Notes: generated by a model from the letters alone, not told the origin. Positions 11,763 through 23,820 are shown, counted from the stretch's first letter. The stretch is DNA of 64,000 nt from Mya arenaria (GCF_026914265.1 NC_069126.1:36459725-36523724), one strand, 5' to 3'. Made by a program: numbers and translations.

Positions 11763-13765
11763 AACAATGGGCTAGTTGTATAACGTTAACATGCATTGAG
11801 GTAGTTTGACCCAGTAAGTCTTTCATTCCTGCACTGTTTACATTATCTAATGTCATAATCATTGATCCAAAGTGTGAACGCCAACAATCGATTGGAATTG
11901 GAACATAATATGAATTAAATGTTATTAAACTAGTCAAGTTTCTTAAACATTACTTATTTCTTTATGTTTTAATTAATATATGTCAAATGATGATTCAAAT
12001 CTTAATAAATGAATGGCATGAGCTTATGAATGGATTATTTAAATTATAAGAGTCATTTGAAGCCTAATTACTACCTTGAATTTGTTGACATAATAGACAT
12101 TAAAAGTCTATCTCAATCAGCTGATTTCGAGGAAAGAGTGGCAACAAAACTAGAATAAGCAATGTTACATACCCACATGATCGGCAAAGTATGTCGTTTG
12201 TGGAACTGGTGTCCATATAGCACTAAAACTGTCTGGTCAAGGTCATTGCCACGTCAAAGTTCCGAAAATTCCGCAGGATATTTCATGTACACATTTTCCT
12301 TTAAAATGTTAATTTTGTCTCAAATAATAGTAGCAAACGTTTTATCCAGAAATGTACTTTTAAGAATAACAATGGTTTCATACTGTAGAAGGAGATAAAA
12401 TGAGATATCTTCTCGTCATCTTTTCGAAATTTTCTTTTGAAAGTTAATTATAATGATCCTAATTTTGGAAATTGTCTCTCAAAATGATATCTCTTAAGCG
12501 CAGGGTAAGTTTGGTTAAACAGTTTTTTTTGCAATTTTTTTTTTATATTTAATTATCTTACACTATAAAGAGGAAACAAGAAGCAATAGCAGGTGTTTTG
12601 ATTTTGAAAAATAAAAATAAAGGAACATCTCCAAGTAAAAAAACACAAACAGTGTTGCGTTGTTGGTTTAGTTCTTACAACAACCTGTGGAATGGGTTAG
12701 ATTCATAAGATCTCAAATGGAGTTACATGTTTATTCATTCATACCCAAGCATCAAGTGAAATACAATACTACAGGCATAGCTATATATGAAACATAGTAT
12801 TCAGTATGAATAACTACAATAGAGAAATATGCTGTAGTATATAAAGAATTGTGTCCCTTAGATACATTAAGATTAAGAATGCAACAAACAGTACATACAA
12901 AATTCAGAACAAAGCTAATCAACACATTTCATGGGTACAATGTTGTATTATATTTGTGTATATTTATCTGTTTTGTATTTCACTTTATCGGCCTAAATAT
13001 GTATGCTAGCGTTAGGCTGCAATAGGGTTTGTATGGACCCCAATGTGAATCACCGGAGTCGCAACCCGATTCATTGGGCAAGCTTTTGTATACAGAATAA
13101 CGAAAGAGCTAAAATGAGGTTTATATTGTACTGAGTATGGGTCTGGGAATAGGTTTGTGTGGCTCTAAATGGACTTTCAGTGTTGTCAACATGTGGTATT
13201 CTTGGCCCTTAGTAGGCTTAAGAAGAATTGCATGAGTAGCCTAAATTTAAGTTGCACATAGTATTGTTTTGTTCTTAATTAGCTTTATGGAGAGAAACAT
13301 AGTAGGCTCGTCTTTCGTTTTAATTCGATTCAATATACATGTATCATGTATATTATGATATACAATGTTGCAATGTATGATATTTGTGTTGAGTAGATAT
13401 GTTTTAGCTAATTAGCTTTATGGTTGCCATCATGTGGTATACTGTAATACTGTAATACAGTATAGGGGTGTTTTTTTTTTCAAATCTCATTTTATGTTTA
13501 TGGCAATGTATTATATTGATGATATATATGTTCAAGTATGTATAGAATATAATTTTGGCTAGTTGAATTTTTTTATTGTGACTTTAAAGAGCCTTTGTCA
13601 TCAAGCCACTGTGCTCTGTGCCACTGTAGGAAACAGACAGCAACTTGTTCCTTTATACGCATAATTTCCCTCTGTGTAAGCCGATCCTGAATACTGTTAT
13701 GAATGTTATCTAAAAACGTGAATCAGTCATAACTTAAGTGGTGCACCGCTTGGCCTTTCCAACAT
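11763..13765. other. Intergenic DNA, nothing recognised
   Basis: A+T-rich sequence without a splice-consistent exon, RNA gene or clear repeat. The longest frame (about 78 codons near 12162) has no family resemblance. Confidence 0.45.
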
Positions 13766-13805
13766 ATGGCGGCGTCCAGATTGATATTCAGGGCATTAAG
13801 ATTGT
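13766..13805 (+). CDS. Possible first coding exon, mitochondrial-presequence-like
   Basis: An ATG in the context catATGGCGGCG is followed by 13 codons reading MAASRLIFRALRL, and the frame meets a good 5' splice site (T|GTAAGT) in phase 1. The peptide is arginine-rich, without acidic residues and amphipathic, like a mitochondrial targeting presequence. ATGGCGGC also resembles the YY1-linked start context of housekeeping genes. I found no downstream exon to join to it. It does not suit the Ly6 gene at 16523, which needs a hydrophobic signal peptide. A chance ATG-to-GTAAGT run is possible. Confidence 0.22.
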
Positions 13806-14113
13806 GTAAGTTTATATTTCAACTATGTAAGAAACTAACGCTAAATGTTTAAATTCATCTTTTATTAAATTGTTATTTCCTATTTATTTCGTAACATGCT
13901 TAAAACTATAATAATTATCGCTTTTAAAGTCTATTTTGTTAAAAATTCTTCAGGTCTTTTTTCTTCTTAAATAGTGGCTGATACATTTCTACAATTATTG
14001 TTGTTCAAAATGAAAACTTATTCTAAACTTGTACAGAATTTTACCAGATAGTATAAGACATATGTTTTCATCGTTTCATAATGGCAAGGCCAATACCTCA
14101 AGTATAGCAAACG

Positions 14114-14227
14114 AAAAAGGTTTCGAAAAAGATGTTTAGTATTTATTTGTATTTGCTTCTGACCGGAAGAAAAAAGGTTTCGAAAAAGATGTTTAGTATT
14201 TATTTGTATTTGCTTCCTGACCGGAAG
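14114..14227. repeat. 57-bp direct tandem duplication
   Basis: Two nearly identical copies, 14114-14169 and 14171-14227, run from an A-rich start through ggtttcgaaaaagatg to ctgaccggaag. They differ by a single-base insertion near the end, so the duplication is recent. Confidence 0.9.
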
Positions 14228-14257
14228 TTGTGATGACTGGGATTCAAGCGCATGCGC
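14219..14257 (+). promoter_or_regulatory. ETS-like and NRF1-like sites, possible promoter
   Basis: An ETS-type core (accggaagt, 14220-14228) is followed 20 bases later by the perfect palindrome gcgcatgcgc (14248-14257), the consensus of nuclear respiratory factor 1. Together they are common in CpG-rich housekeeping promoters. No start codon or exon downstream could be tied to them, and they lie about 450 bases past the possible mitochondrial-type exon, inside what would be its first intron. Confidence 0.25.
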
Positions 14258-14789
14258 GTTGATGGACCAGTCTCAATCGAATCTTTGTGGTGCAGACTCA
14301 GGGCTGGCCAACAACGCATGCAGACGATAATGTGGAAATTGTCGTACGTGAACTAAACAAACGTTTAATAAATGGCATTGAATGCTATGAATAATTGTAT
14401 AAAAAAATTGTACCAGGAAATAAAAGGCATTTTATAAGCCAACATATACGAATTTAAGGCTGGAATAGTATCATATCTTAAGAAATTTAAATTTGGACCC
14501 CTTTGAGAGATGCCATTACCGCCGTAGAGGACAGCCATCACCATGATTTCAATCTTAACACGTAGTATGTATCACAATGATCCGTTACTATTTACAGCTA
14601 GCGATATAAGTTCGGAAACTGTTTCTTTTTCAGTATCGCAATGATAATATGTATTCATGGTAGAGATTCCACTAATTTCCAATGTTTTGCTCAAATATTT
14701 AAACTCACCCATTATTGTTTAAGACACATACTTTTTACTATTTTACCATTTGGCCAGGCATAACTGGTATTTTTTAGGAATAACATCCA

Positions 14790-16171
14790 TCACCTGATGC
14801 ACCCATCCTCAACATGGAACCGTTTTATGTTCTATAACAGAGCATGTTCCGATTGTACGGTGAAGTCCCTGACGTACAAATATGTTTGGTGGGTTTTCAC
14901 GCAAAAAACATTACAAGTATTCCAATTCACAGAGTAAGATTTTCCCCCGTTTCAGGAGTTTCATGTTCACATTGTCGACGGAAAAGATCATGTTTTGATG
15001 TGGTGTAACAACGCCGCACCAGTGCAAAAATCAAATACATCAGTATTTAAGCGTTTTCCAAGATATGTATCTTCATAGTAAGGGCCCATTGGAACGCCTG
15101 TTGGTGGTTTTACTCCCATGCTACTATATTATTTTTTTGACACATTCCAACTTAAATCACCGGTGAAACCAACGCTTTATGCACCAACGCTGTACTGTGA
15201 TGACCAGTCAAATCCGCCTGTCCAATTATCTCCAGATTGGTGATATCCTCATGTTGTTGTATGGTCAAGTATGTCGTCTTCGTAGTTATCTTTCCCTTGA
15301 TATCCCCATACCAACTTCATCATCATATAGATGAAGGCTGCTCCAGTTTGTACTAGGACAAATAGCATACATTTATTACGTCTAAATTGTATATTGCCAG
15401 TTTCTGCTGTGAACACTGTCATGTGTATGGAACTTTTAGTTACCTCTAACTGTCAGTACCATTTGTAAAAAAGCTATCGTCTCTCATGCTTTATGTCATT
15501 GATGTTGTCCATGTACCAAACTTGTGGTGGCAAAAACTCCCTAAAATGAATACTGAAACTAATTGTATTGGTACAAGAACAACAGTGGAGTTATATTTCC
15601 ACTGGGATTTCTTTCTGCAACTTATTATTGCACCTCGTGTTCGATGTCGTCGAATTTGGAAAATGGAACTGGATAGGGTTTGACCCTATCGGTTTTGTTG
15701 CGGTGCGGTCAATACTGTGGTCCTCTGGAATTCGGGAAATAGTTATCCACTGCTCCTTCTTCAATGTCCATGGTGGCTGATACAATTTCTTCCAAATGTT
15801 TTTCAGTAAACTGATAATGATCACTTAAGTTGTGTCTAACGCAAAAATCTTTGTTGGTCCTTATAGGTATTGCCGCGACATTTCTGCGGGGTTTTATGCT
15901 ACCTACATGATATTCGAATTATAGCATTGCGAGTTTAGCTCCTTTCCAGTCAGCAGCGTTCTAATACTGATAGCCTTACTATTTTCCCCCACCTTTTGAT
16001 TATATTAAACCGTCCGAACCGTCTCCATATAGTATAGTTCTCCATACTGTTCTTGTTTTTTTTATAACTTCGGCAGTTTATACCGTAACGACTTTGGTCT
16101 ATTGTTGAAGGCCGTCGTTTACTTCCAGCTTCTGTTTTATTTGTATTAAACCATTCTTTACATGGCAACAA
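14790..16171 (-). pseudogene. Degraded coding fossil of unknown family
   Basis: On the minus strand, several stretches between about 16171 and 14790 read like ordinary protein (mixed composition, with aromatic, glycine and proline patterns) in more than one frame, and no intact gene is present. The base composition is a little less A+T-rich than its flanks. I do not recognise the family; a captured viral-type or transposon-borne gene is one possibility and a dead host gene another. It is heavily broken and looks old. No terminal repeats were seen. Confidence 0.35.
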
Positions 16172-16180
16172 ACTTCATAA

Positions 16181-16500
16181 ATCATTGATGCAAGCTTATG
16201 ATGACCGACAGTGCGGCTTTATCATTGATGCAAGCTTATGATGACCGACAGTGCGGCTTTATCATTGATGCAATCTTATGATGACCGACAGTGCGGCTTT
16301 ATCATTGATGCAAGCTTATGATGACCGACAGTGCGGCTTTATCATTGATGCAAGCTTATGATGACCGACAGTGCGGCTTTATCATTGATGCAAGCTTATG
16401 ATGACCGACAGTGCGGCTTTATCATTGATGCAAGCTTATGATGACCGACAGTGCGGCTTTATCATTGATGCAATCTTATGATGACCGACAGTGCGGCTTT
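16181..16500. repeat. Eight perfect 40-bp tandem units
   Basis: The unit opens with atcattgatgcaagcttatg and closes with gtgcggcttt. It is repeated exactly eight times with no length change; only units 3 and 8 differ, sharing the same g-to-t change (caatcttatg). Such uniformity implies very recent expansion. The array ends 22 bp before the Ly6 exon, so it occupies the region where the branch point of that exon's 3' splice site would normally lie. Confidence 0.98.
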
Positions 16501-16522
16501 AGTTTGAATGGTTCTATTTCAG

Positions 16523-18935
16523 CCCTGGAGTGTTATTCATGTCTCACGCCCGTTCGTCACCCCGAGGACTGTAACACGACAGCATCATGCTCTTTTTCAC
16601 AGGTACATACAACATTACAAAGCTATTCAGCAGAAAAAGTTTTCAAATGGTTTTATCGTCCATTTGTGTCCGTTTTTGGGGAACATTTACCTTGTTCTTG
16701 GCTTAATTAGAAAGAAGTTTAATATGTTAGTCTAGCTTGCTGTTAACTGCAAACCTTTGATATACACATTTTTGCTGCGGTAAATTTAAGTTCAGTACAA
16801 TCACATTAGACTCAAATATAAGGCCTAAGATCTCGATCATTCGCATGATATGTTTCATATAAATATCATTCTCCATAAAAGTATTAATACAGTTCCGATT
16901 AAAAAAAAGTTTATTTTCTGGTAAATGGTTTCAATAAAGAAAGAAACCAAATAACCACTATGTTCGAAGGCAATCCAGACTCTTCCTTTCGGTTTCAAAA
17001 ACAACACCTTGTATTGGTTGAAATTTGGCGATAAACTGTTACTGTTTAAAATGTATCTAAAGATATCGACACTGGAACTCATCAAATCTCTTCATTAATC
17101 TAGACCCTCTCAAGTAGAAAATATGACTTCCAACATTTCATTCAGTAAAAATGTTTAGTAATTTGGACTAGCAATGTTTTTGAAAAATATCCGGATATTG
17201 CGGTCAACGACGAAGGGTGACTGTGGTTTTGTTAAATTATCAAATTTGCTTATTACATAATGACGAATTTACGGTTTAATCCAATGTAGGTATGTGGCGG
17301 ATTTGGTCATGGCTTTGGTTCAGTCAGCCAGGTTCTTATAGGCAAACGTCATGAATATGAAATGCTGTCAGTCGAACGACATGACGTAACGTCAGCAGGA
17401 CATCATTCAAACATGGACAGGAGAAAACGTCAAAACATTATGATATCCTGCTGCGCCACTGATTTGTGTAATAAACCTGCATTACCTAGCACGACGGTTA
17501 AAACAACTACAGCAGCAACACCAACGACTAACCCCGCAACTACAACTGACCATGTGACTTCGACTCACACATTCAATGGTATGAAAACTATTTATTACGC
17601 CTACTTTCAATTGTACATGTATGAGAACAGTACTTCTGCTACTGCTACTTTTACACATCCACGTGGTCTCTCTTTGTCTGATTTGCACGCAATAGTCTGA
17701 GTCTTATGCTATTTTAAAGCCATAATAATATTCAACCCTTTAGGTTCCACGTGTAACCGTGACCTCATGTTTGTGCTGGATGACTCCCACAGCGTGACGG
17801 AGACCAACTTTCGGCACGCCCTCTCCTTTCTGTCGGGCCTCGTTCAGCGCGTTGATATAGGTCCCAATCAGGTTATGACGGGCCTCATCACATTCAGCAC
17901 CACATAGCACGTACGCAGTTTGTGTTGTTATAGGGACGGTCACGTATTGTTTTCGCTACTGTACTTTTAAAGCTGCACCTTCACAGATATACCATTTTTA
18001 CCATATAACTTTTTGTTTTTTTTTGTCTTGGAAAGAGCAATTTTTTGCGTAAATATCTGCAAACCAATGATATAAGATTGCTGACAAAAAATCAGATCGT
18101 AGATTTTCATATTTCCGTTCGAAAATTAATGTTTTATGGCTTAAACCGTTACTAATTGTTTAAGAAACATGTATAAAACATCAACTTTTGAACTTGAATA
18201 TAAAAATCTCTAATCTGTTGTTTTTTTTTTGTCAGCAGTCTTATATAACTAGTTTCCATGGATTTTCATAAAAATGGGCTCGTTCCAAGACAAAAAATAA
18301 AAAAGTTGTCAAAACGTCCAACCTGTGAGAGTGCAGCTTTAAAGTGACACTTACCGTTTGTGTGTTTCAGATTCACTGGTTATTAAACACGTACGAGACG
18401 CAACAGAACGTTACCACCGCCCTGACTCAGGTGCCGTACGAAGGCGGAAGTACGCACACCGGCGAGACACTTGAGACTGTGCGGACGCGCATGTTCACCG
18501 CCAATGCAGGGGACAGACCGCAGGTGCCAAACGTTGTGCTTGTGATCACGGACGGACGGTCGAACACTCCTGCGGTCACCATCCAGCAAGCTGACCTACT
18601 TCACACAATCAGTCATGACGTCATCAGTGTCTACGTAGGCTCTGGTAATCTAATTTTTTTTGTAATTCCTATATGCGTTCTGTGTGCGAACCACCCTTTC
18701 CTCTTGGAGGAGAAGATACTTAAAAAAGGAATGTTTCCTGTTTGAATCTGCGTCTAAAAATAATCTGACCTTGGTTTATTTTTCAGCCGCCTACATGCCG
18801 GAGTTGATCGCCATAGCAACGGACAGCCACCACGTGTTGGTCGTTGACGACTACATCCGTCTCCATGCATTAGAAACTCAGCTTTTAACATCATCTGTAG
18901 CGCATGACCTCGCGCCAAGCCATGGATATATATGA
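16523..18935 (+). CDS. Ly6/uPAR-VWA protein gene, 5' incomplete, in-frame stop
   Basis: Exons by splice signal and phase: 16523-16602, 17290-17578, 17744-17910, 18371-18644, 18787-18935; all junction phases agree. Exons 1-2 encode a three-finger Ly6/uPAR domain (LECYSC at the start, ISCCATDLCNK at the end), then a Thr-rich linker. Exons 3-5 encode a von Willebrand A domain with the MIDAS motif DDSHS, then VVLVITDGRS. VWA domains bind protein ligands through a metal ion; a secreted or surface adhesion or recognition role is likely. The signal-peptide exon was not found. Two oddities: the VWA frame meets TAG at 17905-17907, just before the exon 3 donor, where family members continue; and in exon 2 the expected Y-x-x-G-C region reads correctly only out of frame (near 17356-17370), so a cysteine is lost. 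The gene may be a young pseudogene, a null allele or an assembly error. Confidence 0.72.
17967..18342. mobile_element. TTAA-flanked MITE, copy 1 (intron of the VWA gene)
   Basis: Imperfect terminal inverted repeats open with ttaaagctgcac and close with gtgcagctttaa, and the similarity continues inward (a tcttgg-agagc block in both arms). The flanking TTAA on both sides suits a TTAA-targeting superfamily such as piggyBac (inference). It has no coding capacity. It lies between exons 3 and 4 of the Ly6-VWA gene. Related copies are at 27410-27670 and 58826-59120. Confidence 0.85.
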
Positions 18936-18977
18936 ATAGACTATGTTCTTTATTTATCAGGAATTTTAACTTCTTGT

Positions 18978-18983
18978 AATAAA
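18978..18983 (+). terminator. Poly(A) signal of the Ly6-VWA gene
   Basis: AATAAA begins 43 bases after the stop at 18933-18935, supporting exon 5 as the terminal exon. Confidence 0.65.
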
Positions 18984-20557
18984 CTAAAAAGCTGTAAAAT
19001 GGTTTCAAAATCTGGTTGTTTAAAAAGCTGTCATTTCTTTTTCCGGCTCGTGAAAAAATAGTGCTCTAAAAAAATTATATACAAGAAAAACTGTGATACA
19101 AAGTATCACAGCGGGCCCACAAACAGATCTACCATGTAAATATTTTGAAGTTGGTGATGGCTGATGTCGAGTCAAGCCTATGAAGGAATTAAAAGAGACC
19201 TATTTTTGTAAAACATTAGTCTATGCACAACTACAGTTTATATTAAACACTTCTTCCAGGTTTCAGTACAACTATAAGTTTTACAGGGGACAAAGTTTTG
19301 TGACAGACAAGACAGCACTAAATCAATATGTCTCTTGCTTAATCGGGAAAAGACATAAATACGGCAAACCAAAGTTACAGTTCTTGCACAAGCACAGCTG
19401 TAACAATGCTTTTTTTTATTTTGGTACGCATTTTTATATTCAGTAACAATTCTCGGGACATTTAGTTACTTATATTGAAAATAAGTTTCAATAACATATT
19501 AGTTAAATCGCTATGTAAATTGACACTAACTTTACAATGCATCAGAGTCAAGTTTTCATATATGTTACATTGGTCAGCTGAGGAATTGGTCAGTAACTTA
19601 TCAATACGGCAGTATCGAGTTTTCCTTTAGTACACATTGGTCAGCTAAGAAATTGGTCAGTAAATTCTGAATGAGGCAGTAATTGGTCATCTATATGCAC
19701 TGGACCATGAAATGTAATGACCATACAACAATTCAACACCCCGAGGGGCTTTGTGCGAAGTGTGACAACACGCCTTTGACTGGTGTATCAGTGAAAACAT
19801 TTTATGAAAATTCATCAATGCATCTTTGTTCCAAATAAGAACAGATAATGAACGAAAGTTCTTTTAAATTGAACAGGGCATGAATACATGGCCAAATTAC
19901 ACTTTTCGGCATTTAGTGAATGATGATTGGAGAGGTCGAACGTGTAAAGAAAACAAAAGCGAATTATCATCGGATTTAAAACAGTTTTTCCAAGTTTTAT
20001 CCCTCACTGTCAGAGATCAGTCTTACTCGCTTGCTTGAAAAAGGGTCGTTTTCCAGATAAAGAGGGACCACGCTTAGCTGTTGACAAATTTTTCGGCGTG
20101 GGTAGGGTAAAAAAAAAATGAGTTATTTGTTCATTCAAAGCTCCTCGGCCATCTTCATTTTGCATGTAGATCGCGTAGTAATTTAATTTAGCAGTTAAAC
20201 TTAATGACTTTATTCTAAGTAATCTTAATTATGTTTGCAGTAATACACTTCACTGGCAATGAATTAAATCTAAGATTGATATAAGAACTGGCTAAAACGC
20301 AACATTTAATTAATGATATAATTCAAAATTTTACGAACTACTTCTACTGATGTACCGGCATACATCCGAGGTTGTGTTCGATGGAAAATGGCCGAGATGT
20401 TCCTAATGCGGATAACCTTAAAGCACATAATGCAATTGAAACAACAGGTACAACCCCGGCACTTAGAAATTGTTTGAAGGTAAAATGATTCAAGCCCGAG
20501 ATATACACAACCATACGATGCATACAAACAACAACACGAAAGTTATTAGATCTAACA
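18984..20557. other. Intergenic DNA between two convergent genes
   Basis: No gene seen. A perfect 9-bp hairpin with an AAA loop (ctgtgatac / gtatcacag) lies at 19091-19111. A direct duplication of about 30 bp (attggtcagct, aattggtcagtaa) starts near 19570 and 19638, with a partial third echo near 19680. Confidence 0.5.
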
Positions 20558-20563
20558 TTTATT
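20558..20563 (-). terminator. Poly(A) signal of the metallopeptidase gene
   Basis: AATAAA on the minus strand lies about 57 bases past the stop codon at 20620-20622. Confidence 0.65.
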
Positions 20564-20619
20564 TAAAGCGCAAGCACGGTTGTTTTTAACTATAAATATG
20601 CATCTGTTCAAACGCATGA

Positions 20620-23600
20620 CTATTTGGTGCAGGTTCCAATGTTGATATCGTTGCTATTGTTATCTGCGAACACCTCGTTGATGATGTCATACAGTGTGAC
20701 GTCACGGTTGCGGAGTAGTGCCTTTCCTGCGTTCCCCGTGCTACAGGACGTTGAAACGCATCTATGAAGAAGCGTGGTAAACATGGTTATATTAAGCATT
20801 AGGAGGTATGATGACATGCTTTTGATTTTGCTTGAGATTATTTAAGTGGCTTAGAATACAACCCCATTGGCTGACTCATTGTCAATGCAAAATCTGACAC
20901 AGGAAGACTTAGTCTGTATCGGATGAGTGGTAGAAGGCGGACCTTATGAACACCCGCGAAAGTTGATTAAGCCCAGAACTTAATTGGCTTAAAATGTAGG
21001 TTTTAATCTAAATAAATCAACATTGCAAAAATAATTGCATTTTAATGGAGGAATAATTAATACTATTGTTTCCCATTTTTTATTAAATATATGGTGCAAT
21101 AAAAAGTTAACATTCAAACAGTAATATAATTCAGTGACGTTCGTCGTCAATGCTCTGCTTAAAGGAATGTAACAATGAACTTTGCAATATTGAGTCTTAA
21201 GTCTGAACTCTTGAGATTGTTCGAAATCATGGGCAAAGGACCTTAGTTTTCAAATTGTATTCAAAACACTGTCGGTTCACCTTATGTGAGGTCCGTTTAA
21301 GTTCTCTATCCGATGGTCGGAGTTGAAGAAAACGGAGGTGCCGACGGCGAAATACTCCATGGCGTTTGCCATCGCGTACGTGTCGTTCCAGAGCCGACGA
21401 TTTCTGACGGCTGTATAAGCTGACAACAGCTGGAATACACGCCATTTTTTTCATTCTTGCATTAAATGGTTTAAAATGTGAATACTTATAGTCAAACACG
21501 TATTTCTGCTGTTTATAAAACAAAACTTTCTTTTTCAAAAGTTCTTTTACTTTCATGCGATAACTTAATACCTAATTAAAACCAAGTACCCTTTTCTTCA
21601 TGCCTGTATCCAAGCCGTACTCGTGCACAGTGTGCGCAAACTCGTGCACGAGTACGTTAAGTGAACCCCGGTACGGATCCGCGGCAGTGCACAGTACATT
21701 GACGTCAAGTACCGCCGTTCGCTGACCACCCGCGCCCGCCACATTGATCCACTTCCGTCCGTCAAACGTGCATGAGCGGGCACAGCTGCCCCCACAACCT
21801 AAGACCGAACTCTGTTAAACTAACTAAATCAGTGACATCATGCCTTATCAATCCCTAATACATAGAAATGATTTATCAAAACAATGGAACTATCAGCAAC
21901 ACCATAACGGGAAGTAACGTACAGAGATGGTACACATCTGAAAGGGACAAACAATACAACAAGGTTAAAATCCCTTCTCCCCATGAATACTCTTTTATTT
22001 CATAATTGATTCCTGTGCGACAAATACTGTTAAACGCGATAGAAAGATTGCGTACCGAATAACGCTTTTATTTTTATTTGTTTGCGTACGGCATGCAACC
22101 CCCTTGAATACCGAGTTGTTTCTGAATACCGCGTACTTATAAGGTGGGTTTTAGCCTCATACAAGCGAGCTTATATCACGGGGCTTACAGTTATAGTCCT
22201 CTTGACAGCATTCCGGCGGGTTGGAGTTGGGGTAGTAGGATGGATACACCGTCAGCGTCTCAGCGGCCGTGAACACGCCGACGGTGACGGGACCGGTCGC
22301 AAGGCGAGTGAATATAGGCGGCGGCATACTCATGGTCATAAGGTGTATTATCTTTGTGGCCTGAAATTTAGACGACATAAAAGATCAAAAACGAAATATA
22401 GGCAAGGAGATAAATTAAAACGTGGCATATTTGGTACAAATCATGTCGTGTCGATTGCAAATACGTATGTGTAGGAACGTCATTGGATACGCGTGTGAAC
22501 CACCGCACCCTTATCGTCATGTTTCGATTGATCAGAATAGTTATATCAATCAGAAGGAAAGATTCGTTACCGTATCAAGCGCGGCTTTCGACACGGCGGT
22601 CGTTGCATCCACCCGAATGTTAATGTCGCCAGGGTCCATATGGGAAATATGCGTCAGGTTCACCCAGCGGGAGTTAAGGGACAAGCGCGCAAGACGTTGC
22701 AGTCCGACAGGGGGCGCCCTCGTTCTCAATGGTAAATAGGAAACACGATGAGTTTTATTACAAGGATCTGATATATTAGGGTTTATACATGTTATGACTG
22801 TTATTTTATGACTGATAATCTTTTATATATAAGGCTTCTTATATTCATTTACTACCTTTCGTTCATTATCTTTCCATGTTCATTGGCATGGATTAAGATT
22901 TGACAGAATAATAACAAGTTCAAATCCTTTAACTTAAAGGAATAACATTTGTTTGCATGAATATAAACACAAAGATTATGTTTTAAGCAAAAATAAGATG
23001 ATCAATATGATAATAACGAGGTATTTTTGCGATATATCTGAAAGGTTTCGAAACTTCACATGAATGTGTAGCTACACGAAAATAAGAAAGTTGCAGGTGA
23101 TTTCATTTAAATTTAAACTTGGAGGCTGACTAATACTCGTGATCATATTTTAAAAGTGTACAACACACACCAGGATGACGAAGCGCATAAAAACTAGTCC
23201 ACATGTAAAGGTATCCACAAGTTCTGAATGCTAATATATAGACCTTGGACAAGGTGTTTTTAATATAGTGTAATAAAGTGTTTGACGAACAAATACAACT
23301 ATAATCAGGACTGATACTTCAATGGTCATATTCACATCAAATGTATACACAAAAATGGCCTTTACATTTCATAATACATTGTAGTTGACTATCGCTGCTG
23401 TAAATGATACAGTACCAATTGTTCTCGCTATTATTCCGTTTCTTCTATCATGTAACAATTCCCATCACTTTAACAATCACGCATTCAAATATCCCCAATG
23501 TTCCGTGCAAAAAATGTGTTCAACTCGGAAGACCCTAGGAGCCGTCAAGTGCATAAAAAGTCGTTGAACCTAAGCACCGTGGTTATGGGCCATGAATTTT

Positions 23601-23820
23601 AAAACGCCATTTGCCTCACTATTATGTCATGGTTTTAAACATGCTTTAGGGCCATATTTAAAAAAAAGCACATTCGGTTTAGGTCCATGATTTTAAAACA
23701 AACTATCAGTTTCAACTTTCAGTTTAAACTTAGATATGCATGCTTTATGAGACACTCACATGCTCCCCTCGAGACCCTCATGTGCAGTGAGCGCTACAGG
23801 AGGCGGCGTCCCCACGGAGT
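20620..23820 (-). CDS. Secreted-type HExxH zinc metallopeptidase, 5' incomplete
   Basis: Six minus-strand exons with fully consistent phases: 23760-23820, 22571-22724, 22189-22360, 21590-21798, 21281-21429, 20620-20761; at least 294 residues. The third and fourth exons carry a cysteine-rich segment (ECCQEDYNC, then CGGSCARSC). The fourth holds the zinc motif HEFAHTVHEYGL, with two His ligands and the catalytic Glu. The fifth holds NDTYAMANAMEYFAVG, whose Glu is the likely third ligand, so the fold is gluzincin-like. The last exon has LYDIINEVF. This matches an uncharacterised metallopeptidase family with YAMxNAxEYxAxG after HEFAH, known to me mainly from microbes. Many cysteines suggest secretion. 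Substrate unknown. The signal-peptide exon must lie upstream of 23820 but was not found. The gene converges on the Ly6-VWA gene. Confidence 0.85.
22725..23759 (-). other. Intron of the metallopeptidase gene
   Basis: Intron between the first two visible exons; its ends suit GT-AG splicing on the minus strand. A+T-rich, with no other gene recognised in it. Confidence 0.6.

Noticed and set aside
22082-22739. Plus-strand frames of 105-130 codons
   Set aside because: Shadows of the minus-strand metallopeptidase exons at 22189-22360 and 22571-22724.
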